DNA of 64,000 bases from Numida meleagris (taxonomy: Eukaryota; Chordata; Aves; Galliformes; Numididae): the NCBI RefSeq assembly GCF_002078875.1, contig NC_034413.1, positions 58,586,433 to 58,650,432 on the forward strand, read 5' to 3'. Within the stretch, counting starts at the first letter, position 1. Every line of letters begins with the position of its first letter. The position numbers and the translations under genes were made by a program. This document shows, piece by piece, positions 35,201-48,808 of this stretch. The notes beneath the pieces are model-generated. The model was given only the letters and a program-made list of their open reading frames with translations. It had not been told where the DNA came from and did no database searches.

Positions 35201-38200
35201 TTATTTCTAAGTCACTCTTGTTGACAAGCAGTCAATCTTTAATATAAACTTTGATATATTGTTCATACAACTGGATCAAAAAAGCTTGTGACTTTCAGGT
35301 TGATATATCTGTCTTCCTCAGGACTGCAGGATATAAATAAACATAGAAAATTTAGTCTGTATATGGTAATAAAAAGTCACATAACTTGACTTCTGTATTT
35401 AGCTAATAAAAGGCAGGAAAGAACATTTAATATGTATGGAAATTTCACTTCTAAACTGAAAGCTTTATTTCTTGATGCCCTGATAGGCTTCTTATGATTA
35501 TTACATGTGTGAACAAACAGGAATAATACTGAATTCAAATGCTGCAAAATGCATTTCTTGAGTTAGGCATCACTGTTAGAAGTGAAAATACTCTGAAGAG
35601 AAGGAGGACTGTGAATGTTGGAAGAAGCCATAACCTCTAGTATCTTTAAGTCTTGATCCACTTTTTTTCCCCATGAAACAATTTTATGTGACACTTTGAC
35701 TCTGCTGCTTTCCTGGGTCTCATTTCTCAACAAAAGACTTTATTTCCCATGCTGGATAGTCATACAACTATGTAAAAATGTAAAAAATAGGATGGTACTG
35801 GTGGGTGAGGAGGGATAATTTTATGGCTGGAGTGGTATTTATTTACATGCATTTGTTTTAAGCAAAATAAATAAGCAGATAAGGAAAAGTTATTATAGAT
35901 GTGCAATACCTGAAACGCAACTACTGTTGTTTGTTTGGCAAATATGCATTATGGCCACAAATACCATCTTTCTGACAAATCTTCCAAATATAACTAGCCC
36001 TAGAGAGTGATAACTATACAGCTGTTCCTCTTGCATAAGCAAAGTTCAAATTTGTTTCCATAGAGGCAGTTATAAAAGAGCTAAGAAATACAAATGTTTC
36101 TAAAATGCTATAATTTTCTAGCAGCGAGAACAAAGAAAATATCTGAAATCTGAGCAATGATTTTTAAAAATGTTTTTCATGGAGGAGTCTCAAGAAAAAT
36201 TACACTGTCACAGACAAAATTGAGATGTTTCCATCTCCCAGTGTTATTCATTTCTTTTGACCTCTGCAACTGTAGACTTCCCACGTAGAGGAAATGTGGG
36301 CAGATGAGCAGAATTACTTACACTAAAAGTCTTAATTTTCTGAGTAGAGCCTCAAAATAAATGCTAGAAATAACAGAGAAAGGAAAAAAGAAGTCAATGA
36401 GAAATAAAAATACTGTTCAAAAAACTATGATTAAATAGTTCCTGGCAAACCCTTTGTGGACAGAGTAGCCTTTTCACATCATTGTCCAAATTTGTCCAAC
36501 ACATTTAGATTTTACTGTTTTCAGATTTTTTTATTATAATATAAATTATTTTTAAGAACTGACACTTAAAAATATTTTTACCCTGGAGAAAAAAAATTAA
36601 TCCCAACCAAACAATATTACAGAATTCTATGAATGCAAAGTAAATTTCAGTTTTTCTTAAAGCGTAGAAAAAATACCCAACAAAACACTATGTTCATGTG
36701 AATTGCATATTTCAAAACACTATTTTCTGTTAGTAAAACTGTTTTCAACTTTGTGACTTTTTAAACTGAGGCTATCAAGAAGGAACACCTTTAGCTAATC
36801 CATTGTATTTGTATCTTTCTAAAATAGGTTGAAGTATTGATTTACGATGAAAAATAAAAAGTCTCCCTAAACCTTTTAACTTTTTAAACTTTCTTAGTTC
36901 AAGCATTACTGTATTGTAGATTTAAATCTGACATTTGGAGTAAATTTCAAGAGAGCTCAGAAAAACCTGAGCTCTACAGGTCTGTATTACCCTTAAAGCC
37001 TAACAGCTGAGTCACTAGTCCACATCTACATCAAAGAGAGCAGAATTGGGTAATCTGCTGTTTTCTGACTTCACTTTTGTAGGCTGTTATATCCAATCAG
37101 TATAATCATTGCAGTAATACATACAAAGAAAAAGTTGTTGCTTATTCTGCAACACCATCTCTCACTTTAGCCTAATAACAAATGTGGGACTCCTGAAATA
37201 TTGTCTGTTTTCACATTTGACTACAGTCACCATTTAACACAGGAACATGACAGGCAGCATCTAAACTATTACATTAGTGTTTTTATTTGAAGCTCTCCTT
37301 ATCCATCCACCAATCACATGCATTTAGCATTGGATTTATCCCAGCGCTTTTTCTTTTGCACGACAATAGTCATACAGTTTTCCATATTTACCAAGATAGT
37401 ATATTTGTAAATATGGGAATATATGTTTCTAAGTACACAGTTGTCTTTTACTTCTTTCTCACTCTGCTGATTTCTGATTATGAAAAACAATGCCTTGTTT
37501 GTCAACTTTCTTGTACTTCAGAGAGGAAAAATGATATGAGAACTAGATTTGTTTGTAACTATGAGTCTGGCCTCTTTCTTGTTTTTTTTTTGACTGCTTT
37601 AAGCTTTAAAGTAGTTGTTTCTATTTTTTATCTTGATAACTGTACATCCATCTGAAAAAGAACTGGCAGGTGAAGAACTGAGTCTGTGGGTTTTTGGTTT
37701 GTGGATTTTTAGCTTGTGGATTTTTTCATTTGTTTTGTTTGGTCGTTGGTTTTTAATTAGCAGCTCACTTTCCAACAAAAAGATTATACATGTCTTAGTC
37801 TTCTTGTTATTAAACAAAGATGATCCCTATGCACACTGCACGAATTAATTTGGAGATACTCCTCCTGTTCAGTAAGAACAACAATGTGTGTACAGTTTGG
37901 TGGACAGTGGTATGGCAAACTGGAAGAACGTCCCAGTGACCTCATGCCAAACGCTCTAGTACTGCACGCCTCAGTTTTCCTAGCTAGGCTAAGGTAATGG
38001 GTAATGCGTTGTTTTTCCTTCTTTGCAAATACTAGTACCGATCATTTAAAAAAATGATTTGGAAGATACTGTTGTGTATTTCATTGAACTTGAAACTTTC
38101 AAAACTTTAATTGGTGGTTCTTGCCTACAAATTGCAGAGGAAAAAAAAAGAAAGATAATTTTGTTTTTAATCATTTACATCATTTGTTTCAGCTGAAAAG

Positions 38201-41200
38201 GGTTGACCATCATATTATCTACCCTTCCCCTGCAGATTTTTGTTTGTAGCAGTGGTAATTGCTATAGTCAGTGTTTACATGCATCTTTGATCATTGTTCA
38301 GCTGATATCTCAATGGGTAGCAGAGAAGTAAGAGGATTTCCTGTACAGAAGATTGAGGTTTTGTTATTGTTTTGGTTGTTAAATTGTCATAGTTTACAAA
38401 AGGACCGAAAGTTTTTAATGATGACCAAAATCAGTTATTCCATTTTCAGATAGTGTCATGGGAATGACTAGCTGGGACTTAAGAAAAGTATATACTAAAA
38501 AATTTTTAAAATGATGCTGTAGGTGAGAGGAGATAAAGAATTGTTTTTAGCTTATCATCATTATCTGTGGCTGGAAGCCTGTTTGTCTAATGACAGAATA
38601 TATGAGCAACAGGATGCTGATTCCAACTTCTATTTGAGGTTGCATTTCCTTCCATCGCTTAGGTCAAACACAGATTACCAGCTGTCTGACACTCCCTTTG
38701 CAAATAAAGAATTGGATCTCCTGGGTAATTACTTTTCTGATGACTCCTATAAGGCCCTTGTCAGGCCCCAAATTTGGATTAGAGTCACGTTTATAAGAGC
38801 TAAAGGGCTTACCTGATGTGTAGGACCTAATGCTGGGTGTGTACATGGGGATTTAAGGTGAAATGAAAATCCAGATCTCACAGAAGCAAGCAGAAGGACC
38901 ACCACTAATGGCATTAGAAATTGGATTAGACTGTTTGAGAAGGTCCCAAGCAAAAATAGGACATTTCTATTGATACTTATAAGAAAAAATGTATTAGAAT
39001 CTAAAATCATGGCTTCCAGAGTTGGATTTTTTTGTTTTTGTTTTATCTCCCTGAAAAATATTAATTGAATACTTGGAGCTTTCAGTTTCTTCTTTTCAGC
39101 CCCTGTGTCTGATTTCTAGTTATCATCCACAGCTGTTTATGAATCAGTTTTGAGTTTGTGTGCTCCGTATCACTCTTACTTAGAAAGATACATTGCTCTG
39201 TGTTTGTATTTAGGTCAAAGGGTTTTCTTACAGTTTTGCAGTGAGTGTTACACATAAAAGGATAACGTAGATGTGATAAATACTCCAGTTTGAGGTGACT
39301 ACAGTGGGAGGAAGGGTTTGTATAAATGACCAATGTATTTCAAAAAGTCTTAATCTTTTGAAAGTGCACAGGTGACTAATTCTTACAGTTGAAATGAAAG
39401 AATTCTAGAAATAGAAAATTTTCATCAATTCTTCCTTGATCGCTCACAACAATTATCATCTGCCTAGTAGGGGAATGGGTGGAGGAAATGTTCTGAAAAA
39501 TCAATTAAAAGATTTTAATAAATTCAGTGGATGTTAATCATCTGGGATAATGGCAAATTCTCTGTGAAACTTAAACTTGATTTGGAAAGTCCTAAAACAG
39601 TCACTACCATCCAGAAGTGCCCAGATCTCTTTCCTATTCAAATCTGCCTTGTTCCAACCTTGAAACTTCTAGAAGTAAATAATTTCATATCTCAGTACAG
39701 TGGTAACAGGGATAATAACACACATTTTTTATCCAGGCCCTTCATTACTAACAAGGTGTGTAGAAATGAGAGTCCAGAAGAGGAGAAGAATCTTCAAAGT
39801 TCATTAAAACATAATAAAAAGAGGAAAAATTGAATACATTTGAGATTATTGGCATAGTGAAATGAAACTCAAGGAAGTTGTGGTCATCTTACAAAGGTCC
39901 CTGAAATAGTGAAGAGAAAACTTGCTTTCTGAGGATGGGTTTGGAAGCTGCGAGTTTGATTTGAATCAAGGTACATCCAGGTTAGACTTCTGGAAAAGTC
40001 AGGAAGCAGTGAGGGATTGCCAAGGGATGCATAGGAACTAATGAGTTAGACAAACATCTGTCAGGGGTGGGTTGAGCAGAGTTTATCCTTCTTTTATGTT
40101 GCTTCTCTTAAAATGAAATTGGGTATATCTGTTGACTTAGAACTTAGTGTCCTTTTGAGTATTAATTAGTTGCTACTTACCAAGCCCTTCAATTTTAAGC
40201 AGTTTTTGTTTATGATTCCCATGTGAATCTTTCACTCTCAGTTCTGTGAATGCCTGTATTGTGATCTGAATCCTCATACACTCAGTGATATTTACCTATT
40301 TTCCTTTTTTGTTTTTGTTTTGTTTTTTAATCCATGCACAAATTTGAAGTACGTATCTCCTTTTTATTAAGTATCCCTCCTGAAAATGTGGAAAACTAGT
40401 GACTGTATATAAGCAATTTCATGACCATTGTCTTGCAGAGCTTATTTGGTGGTGAGTTCTGGATTTGATTGTATTGCTGTTCAGTGCAGGCTGTTGACTG
40501 TATTTTTATAACTTTATTCCCTAAACATTCTTTTAAATTTCTAAAGTAATTTCAATTTAATTTCGTACATATTATTGTCTTTGGCTACTAAGAAGCAGAC
40601 AAAGTAAGATTAATCCTCTTTAAGGAAGGGGAAGAAAAAGAGAAAAATATGCTCTTGAAGCTATTATCAGCTAGCATGCATATTTTTCCTGAACTCTTAC
40701 ATTATGCAGGATCCAAAATATTATAGTAGCTAATGTTTCCTCACAAGAATGTGCTGTGTTTAATGCATAAAATTATCACAGTAACAACATAGCAAAATTA
40801 ATTTATTTATTCTGTTATTTTATGTTAGGTATTTTAGAACTATCATGCTTATGATTTATTCTGAATTCATGTTTGTAATCCTTTCCACAGACCTTTGGCT
40901 CAGATCCTTCAAAGCACAAATTCAAAACCAATAGTAATTTAGGTAAAAGTTTGGATTTTCGTTGATTTAAAAGTATACTGTAATTGACAAGTCAGTTAAA
41001 CGTGTTTAAATCCATTCTTTTTAAACAAAACATTTCATCTTAGCTTTTGACAAAAATTCAAAGTTAAGCATAAATGTAGGTAATGTGTCTTCAAGGATAT
41101 TATAAAGTGCTTCTCTAATTATGTTAATTAAGCCCTGATAACGAACAAGATCATTCCAATAGTAAACATTGTATTTAATATTAAAAATTTCTGTTTTGGG

Positions 41201-44200
41201 CATCTTCTTTTCTTTCTTTGTTTCCTTATGCATGTGCAGCTTTGATGGTATTAAAACCTAGGGATGGTGAAAAGAATCTTATGTCACTTTGTCTTTTAGC
41301 TGGGAAAATGTTTTTTCTTGTAGAAGGGAATTCCCAGAGAATTTACAGGCTTTCAGTTGTTATGGCCATTTTATTCTGACTTGAAAATGAGGGTCCTGGT
41401 CCTCACAGTAGCCTCCCCAGCACTGGCTTACTGCTGAGGGAAGTATCAGAAACTGTAATTGGAAATAGCATTGTACTTACAGATCTGCTACCAGGTCTTA
41501 ACTCAGCACAGGGGTCAAAGAATGTACTAAACGTAACGTTGAATGGAAGCAAGTATCTGTCATAAAAAATGAAAAAGGAATACCAAAGGGACAAAGATGA
41601 AGAAGCAGATGCTTTTCCATTTCAATTTATTAATGTTACAACTCTTCAGAGGGCAGTATATATATCACCAAGCGCTGGTTCAGATATGTAATACTAGGAG
41701 GCAAACTCTTCGTGTGGATGTGATCTGATACCTAACCAAGGTGTTTATAGTTCTGAAGTTTGGCAGAGTCCAGTGGGCTAAAAAGGTTTTGGTGCATGCT
41801 TCAATTCTGTTGAGGTGGAGAAAGACTACTTTTTTTTTTTTTAGTCAGTTATTTATCTGTAGAACTGGAATGGAAAGATTCAAAAATAACCTGTAAAAAT
41901 GTTCCATGTACAGCAAACCTGATGTGAGCATTGGACTCAGAACACCTATTTTTGGATTTTAGACATGGAAGGGATTAGGATATGATTTAAGTAAGGTCAA
42001 CAAATACTGACCAGGCAAAAAGATTTCTGAAAGTAGACAGTTGTTTTATGTCAGAAAATGGTACTCGATGGAGGGAAGTTGAAGACAATTTTATCCTGAG
42101 GACAGAACACACATTTTAGATAGAGTAGTTTAATTGTTGGAGTAATTGATATCTAGGGATGTGTTTTTATCTCCATCCCTGGAAATCAAAGACTGAAAAT
42201 GTTTTGAAAACTAGATCAAGTCATAACCATAGCCTTGATGTAGAAATTGCTAGACAAAGTTATTTAGCCTGTACTACAGAGAGCACTGGAAGAAATGATC
42301 AGCTCAGACCTCAGTCTTTAAAAATGGTTAATCTGAGCTGCTATTTACATAAATTTTAGGTCTTATTAACATATAAACTATCAGACTATGTTTATGTTAA
42401 CCTTTTTTATAGTACAACTTCTCTCTCTCTCTTTTCTGCTGCAACCTCATTTTCAAGTCACATGCAAGTTTTGCTTTATAATCAAAAATAAAAAGAAACA
42501 TGTTTCTAATTCATTTGGTTTATTTAGATAAAAGCACCAGCTTGAGGGAGTTAGGACTCTGAGAAAGAAAGATCTGTTTCTTGATACAACATTTTAGAGG
42601 TTGGAATCTGATTTATACCTACTGGGAATTCTGCCCAGCAGTGACATGCTCTCACTTCAGATTTCCTGAAAATGGCAGCTCAACAGCTAAGAATCACCAT
42701 AGACAAATGAGCCAAAATATGGTCAGGCAGACCATTTCCCTTGGGAGGCATTGCACCAAAACTTCTTACTTTCTTCTCTCTGCATATTTTTTCATAACAA
42801 GATATCACTTGTACTCCTGTGACAGATGCTGCCAAGATTGCTGTTTGTGCTAAGTATAATAAATTCTATACAACTCAGAGTGTTTTGGGACCTGTCACTA
42901 AGGCACTAAAAAATTCCTTAGGAGGGTATTCTATTTGTGAGTGAAGGTGGGATCTATCACAGACCAAGCAACCAAATGAAAATAAAATGTGTGACTTAAG
43001 TAATAACATGAGAATTTCAAAACACCATAGTTACCTACTTTATGGGCTGCGGGCATGGGAAACAGAAATACTGACCTTGCAGGATGATCCTTTCAGCTCT
43101 ACTGGAAGCCAAATTCTAGTGTAAATTATATCCTCATTTTAGAACTGAATTTTTAAGTCCATTTCATTACAAACAGCACTGTTGTGACTGACCTTGAAAT
43201 CTCTGCGTTTTTATGAACTTTCTCTGAAACATGCTTCCACTTGGTTGCTCTATTTTTTGTTTCCAGTCCCTGGAAATTAGATATGTGGTTGTAAGTTTTT
43301 ATCCTATTATTTGTTCTACAGAGCGAACTTGTTGTGTAATTATATGTACCAGTAACTATCACCAACTACAATCCAAGCAGGATAACTAGGTGAGACAGGC
43401 CTTCGGAGAAATCTCCTTTAGTTGCTCTTGTCTTAAATCACATTGTGTCAGCACCAAAAATATCCCACAACCATTTCTGCACAGCATCCTAAGGGAAAGA
43501 GCATTCAAAAACACAATGGTTTTGAGATGAAACAGAAATGATGGCACTATCATCTTTCCTTCAGACTTTTCAGGCTCCTGTGATCCTTGCAAAGATGTGA
43601 TGCATTGGTATGGTCTCTCTAAGTGCTGATAACGCCTTGCTTTCGATATAAGGTTGCCACTGGGAAATCTCAGAGATAAGCAGCAGTTAAACTGAGGCTG
43701 CTTATTTAAAGGTCACATGCATTAGGTGTATTATCCGCTGCCACTTGGGCATAAGCCTTGACTGTGATTGCTACCTGCATCAGTAGTACGTAAAAGACAG
43801 AATTCCCAGGCTTGTGTACATTACCAAACAGTGTAGTGAAAAAAATAAATAAAAAGATAGAAAGATTCAGGATTTGATCTGATTCAGTCCATTACTGCTC
43901 TCAAATCACATGCCTGCATCACATGCGTGCAGGTTGCTGATCCCTACTGCACCCAGGCTCTGCCTAGATGGAGATGGTGCAATTGCAGGGCATGGCTGCA
44001 GCCCAAGGAACAGAGGCACAGCATGACGCCCCAGAGAGTCCTATGACTTCTAGTATGAATGTGAGGCTAATTCTTACCTGGAAAGGACAATTTGAGCCCA
44101 TTAAAGGGCTAAAGCTGATACTCCAGCGTGCTTTAGCCGCTGGCTGTACTTACTCTCTCATACCAGCCCTAGGTTTCAGTGACATAAAGCATACAGGAAA

Positions 44201-44824
44201 AAAAAAAAAAAGCTAATGTGAAAAGGAGAGTTCTATGTGAGTTTATCTAGAGCTTCTCAAGCACTGCGAACACTGGAGGGCTCAATGCATTCAGAATCTG
44301 AGTGTCAGATAAAGCATTAAAGAGTTAGTGAGCAAAACAATTACTATCCACAGTCACACACCACCACATATACTGAGAGCGTACATTCCCTGTGGCAAGG
44401 ACCTCATGTACTTTTATGTTTTCTTCCACACCAGATGCACACACGGTTCTTGATAAATATTTAAATAACAACACATGCAGTAGCTCCGCTTTGATTTTAT
44501 ACAAGGCATGCTTGTTCCACCAGATACTGTCAGGAATGAGAAGCTTATAAGGATGCTTGTTGTTCTGTGCGATAGCAGCAGGGTTTTGTTTGGTTATGTG
44601 TGCATGAACAGCCTAAGGAGTTCACAAATGTATTTGATTCGCATTGAGTGAAACCTCAGAAACTGCTGTGACGAGCAGTGAGAAGTACAAATGAATACAG
44701 CAAGCAATCACTTGGTGCATACCTCTCCTATTAAAGAAACAACATCTTGTATTTTAAAACTTGATAGCTTTATTTGGTGCTTATATGATGGCAAATCCAT
44801 GATGTCAGATTATGGAGTATGTCC
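32263..44824. other. 12.5 kb of AT-rich sequence without recognised interspersed repeats
   Basis: No CR1, LTR, mariner or gene is recognised anywhere in this block, which makes it the longest repeat-poor interval here. It is very AT-rich, especially at 34-37 kb. Low-complexity pieces are an A run at 34404-34418, a TTTTG-like tract near 40306-40330, a T run at 41830-41842, a CT tract at 42419-42434 and an A run at 44201-44213. The 122-codon frame at 37287-37655 and others have no recognisable family and lie in T-rich DNA, where hydrophobic chance frames are common. Confidence 0.45.
37685..37729. repeat. 15-bp tandem repeat, 3 units
   Basis: Three head-to-tail units of 15 bp starting TGTGGGTTTTTGGTT, TGTGGATTTTTAGCT and TGTGGATTTTTTCAT. 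Units 2 and 3 are most alike. Confidence 0.8.
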
Positions 44825-45266
44825 AAAGGGCAGCAAAGCTGTGAAGGGTCTGGAGCTCAAGTCTTGTGGGGAGCAGCTGAGGGAACTGGGATTGATTAAT
44901 TCTGGAGAAGAGGAGGCTCAGGGGAGACGTTGCTCTCTACAACTGCCTGAAATGAGGTTGTGGTGAGGTGTGAGTCAGCCTCTTCTCCCCAGTAACAGCA
45001 ACAGGACAAGAGTGCATGTCTTCAAGTTGTGCCAGGAGAGGTTCAAGCTGGGTATTAGGAAGAAGTTTCTTCCCAGAAAGAGTGGTGAGGTACTGGAGCA
45101 GGCTGCCCAGGGTAGTGGTGGAGTCACTGCCTCTGGAGGCCTTCAAGAAAAGAGTGGATGTGACACTGAGTTGACATGGTCTAGAGTGGTCCCAGGTATG
45201 GGCTGACTAGGTATGGTTGGACTAGATGATCTTTTTGGTCTTTCCAACCTTTATGATTCTGTGATT
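44825..45266 (+). mobile_element. CR1 LINE 3' fragment, about 440 bp
   Basis: Plus-oriented CR1 beginning inside the ORF2 C-terminal region (GCAAAGCTGTGAAGGGTCTG, then GGGGAGCAGCTGAGGGAACT). It runs through TCAAGTTGTGCCAGGAGAGG and GGACTAGATGATCTTTTTGG to the tail ATGATTCTGTGATT. The coding part is interrupted by stops and frameshifts. Confidence 0.92.
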
Positions 45267-47532
45267 AAAGAGATTGGAGACCAGAACATTTTGTTGGTTG
45301 CAACCTGCGGCTGCCAGGTGCACAGAATCCATTCCTTGTTCCAGAATTTTAACTACTTTTTTTTTCTTTTGCTGCCAGGCCCTACTCCTTATATTATGAA
45401 GGCATCTTCTGCACACAGTCTGCATTGCTTGATTTATACACAATCATCTGGAGGGCCTCCACCCTTCTATCTGTCATCCCAAGATGAGGTGTGGACAATC
45501 CACTCTCCCAGTGGGAAATTAAAGGTAACTCTAGCCCAGCCTCCAGAGTGTTTATTTACAAGTATTTATTGACTCTCCTCTTTGGCCTTTCTGAGGCTGA
45601 CGAGTGATTAAGTAGGGACCTGTATCACGTCCTTGGAAATGCTGATTGAAAACCGTGGATCAGCAATTATATTGAACATGTATAAAAAGTAGTCATATAT
45701 CACTGAAGTTTAATCTCTTTTACAGCAAGCAGAGCATATTGATCAGAATCAAAATGCTTGAAGTTAGGCATACCTTAAATGACAGTATTGGCACCTAGAC
45801 GTGCATCAATAAGGCTATTTCGATGTATCTTATATTATTCTGTCCAAGTTATCTCATTGGCTCTTCTATCATCATCCTAAAAACCTATTGATTTCTTATT
45901 TTCTGTTTGTGTTGTTTTATGCCAGGATGTTCTTTGTTGTATTTGCAATGATGTTGTAGTTTTCTGATAGTATTGGAACCTCCCTGAAACTGTTATTTGT
46001 TAAGTTACAATTCCTGGGCATAAATGCATAGTAAATCTAATTTACTAATTATCTAATAACTTCTTGTTTTCTCTCGTTGTTTCTCTAGATTTATGGTGCA
46101 AAGATGTCTTAGCTGGATGTTCAAAATTATTTTTAATTGAAAAAAAAGCTTAAAAAAAATCAAGAATGTTTCTTCCTTTTTTAGAAAAACAAGGGAGAAA
46201 AAAATGTGCTTTTATACTATTTTCTATATACTCCTTTTTTTCTTGGTGAAAACTTGGTCTTAAATGTGAAGGCTTTACATTTTCATTCTTATTTCCTTTT
46301 GCTCTGATTAACATAAAGAAAACAGGCTGTGACTGTAGCAGCAACATCTTCTTGGCCATCCAAGGTCATTTTTAGTAGAAGTGTGCTGGCTGTTTGTAGG
46401 CTGTTCATCTAACTACACTGTACATAGACTGTTCATCTAACTAGCCCTTTTTTTTTTTCAACATGTTGGTCAAATAGTGAAAACAGACTTCTTTTCTCCT
46501 TTGGCTTTTTTAATTTGACAATCCATTTGTGGATCACTCTTCAAAGTAAACATATCCAGATCTTAAGAAATGTACCCTGCAAATACTGCTGTTAATAGTG
46601 AATTTATAACTTTCTTGAATCCACAGATAGTAATCTATGTGCAAAAGATGTTTAAATTTCTATTCAAATATGTGGCAGACTACACATTACTGATGCGACA
46701 GTAAAAGCTTGAAGAAGAAAAAAACTCCAATCTCTTGCATTTTTAGGACTGAAGAATGATAAGGACATTTCACAGTTCACCATTCAGTACTCAAACAACT
46801 GGAATCTTCTGGCTATTATTTTTCTTGCTGTAACATTCGCAACTGTTCATTAGGCTGATAGTATAATTGGCTGGCTAATTCTTCATCAGTTCAGACAGGA
46901 ATCTGCACTGTGGCAGGATGACAAGGAGCTGATGTTACATGTATGATGTTATATCTTTCAGCAGAGTAGAGCTGTTTGGATGTGAATTAAGTTCCTGTGT
47001 CACATGCAATCTGTTTCAGAGCTGCTTTCTTTAAAGAAAACAAAAGTATTCACACTTCTACCGTCTGTGCTGTGTAGCTGAATTCACATTAGATACTTCA
47101 GGTCATTTTAAATAAGCATTTTGACAATTAGGAACATATGCTCCTTAAATAGTCTATCAAAGTCAGAACACTAACATGACTTGCTGTTTGCTGCTGCTGT
47201 TGTTTTTCCTGAAAATCACCCTTTCATGCAGACTCTGATAATTCTGATGAAATTGAAGGAAAACACCAATCCTCTGTCACGTTTGATTTTGAGTCAAGTT
47301 TCTTTAATCTGTAAAACAAATCATACCATACTTTTAAGTACTATCTTTTAAATTAAACATTTGCCAAGATGCTGTACTAGGTTACTGCATAATGGTAAAT
47401 GGATGAATTGAAACTCTCTGGGATTGCTATTGTAATAGGATAAAATGTCTTACATGTCATCTGCAAAGACGTTAATGCACTGCATTTTATGGTGGATTCA
47501 CCAATCAACCATCAATTATTTACATTGTAGTT

Positions 47533-47587
<55 letters not shown>

Positions 47588-48551
47588 TCATATGTGTTTC
47601 TACTTATTGACTATTTGTTGCATAAGATTTGTGACACTGTTGCAAATTTTTGCAAAATTCCAGATAGGATCAGCAGTGTCTGGCATGTGCCTTCAGGTCC
47701 TTTGCAGCAGAAAAGCGTGGTGGAGTTTTGCGCTATGTATTGCACATCCTAAAGATTCCCCCAAATACAGCAGTACTCATTCCCCTCATCCAGCCATGCT
47801 TTGGGGTATTGTTACCTTTTATCTTCGGATTTCTTTCAAAAAGGCAAAAAAATTCTGCGGCCTCTGGAGAAAGGCCCTAACACCGAGAAAATATTGCCAT
47901 CTCACCATTTGTGCGCTACCAGTTTGCACAGAAAGTTGTGCTTTATCCTTTATAATATCCAGAAAACAGCCATCTTTTTCTTACCCTTGTCATTATCTGC
48001 TATCTATAACCCCTTGCCTCTTGTAATGGCTCCAAAGCTAATAAGGCCACAAATAAGGGGCAGTAGTTTTGCATTCTTCATGAATGCTAAATACGGCAGG
48101 CTATATAGCAGGATCTTCCTCCAAAACAAAATCTTGTCCCGATCTGTCCTCACTGTGTGCTTCCTCTGGGCTTCTCAGAGCATGTCAGAAGGGGAATGCT
48201 GAACTAGACATTGCTCATTAGTATGCCCCCATGTTAACTTCATCCTGTGGCTGCTGGGCCATTGGCTAAATGCCAACTAAACAGAGAAGGACCATTGTGT
48301 TCAGTAATTTGATCTTGTTCAATGCACTATACTCCTTGGCTGTGATCTGACTTATGTCACCAGCGGTCCTTCTCCTCAAAATACTGCTAACAGTGTGGGA
48401 GTATTACAGAAGCATAGCTATCGCTGCTCTCTCTGTGCTTCAGGATTTTCAATCTATGTATGCTCCTGCTTAGACGGGTTCTGAAAGCTTCAAAGTCTTG
48501 TCAGAAGGTGTGGACCATGGATACTAGACTGTTGTCTATACATATGAGGAA
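45267..48551. other. Unique sequence with a long poly-T tract
   Basis: No gene is recognised. A 15-bp direct repeat CTGTTCATCTAACTA occurs at 46401-46415 and 46429-46443. A 50-T run lies at 47537-47586, followed by about 600 bp that look somewhat richer in CpG than the flanks. The 193-codon frame at 47445-48026 runs through the T tract as polyphenylalanine and is not credible as a gene. Confidence 0.45.
47537..47586. repeat. Poly-T tract, 50 T
   Basis: An uninterrupted run of 50 T residues, the longest homopolymer in the window. Read on the minus strand it is an A tract, but no AATAAA is seen in the expected place upstream on that strand. Confidence 0.93.
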
Positions 48552-48808
48552 GCAGCCTCAAGTTGTGCCAGGAGAGGTTTAGATTGGATATCAGGAAGAA
48601 TTTCTTCATGGAAAGGGTGGTTAGGCTTTGGAACAGGCTGTCAATGAAAATGGTAGAGTCCCTGTCACTGGAGATATTTAAAAGACATATGGATATGATA
48701 CTTAGGGACTTGGTTTATTGATGGACTTGGTAGAGTTATTTTGATGGCTGGAATTGATGATCTTAAGAGTCTTTTACAGCATAATGCAACATAAATGATT
48801 CTGTGATA
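48552..48808 (+). mobile_element. CR1 LINE 3' fragment
   Basis: Plus-oriented CR1 with GCCTCAAGTTGTGCCAGGAG, GGTTTAGATTGGATATCAGG, GGCTTTGGAACAGGCTGTC and a diverged end GATGATCTTAAGAGTC, then the tail AATGATTCTGTGA. About 257 bp, clearly diverged. Confidence 0.9.

Noticed and set aside
37287..37655. 122-codon plus-strand frame with hydrophobic stretches
   Set aside because: T-rich DNA produces hydrophobic chance frames. No domain is visible and the frame runs into the start of a tandem repeat region.
47445..48026. 193-codon plus-strand frame
   Set aside because: It includes about 17 phenylalanines encoded by the 50-T tract, and the remaining residues show no known domain.
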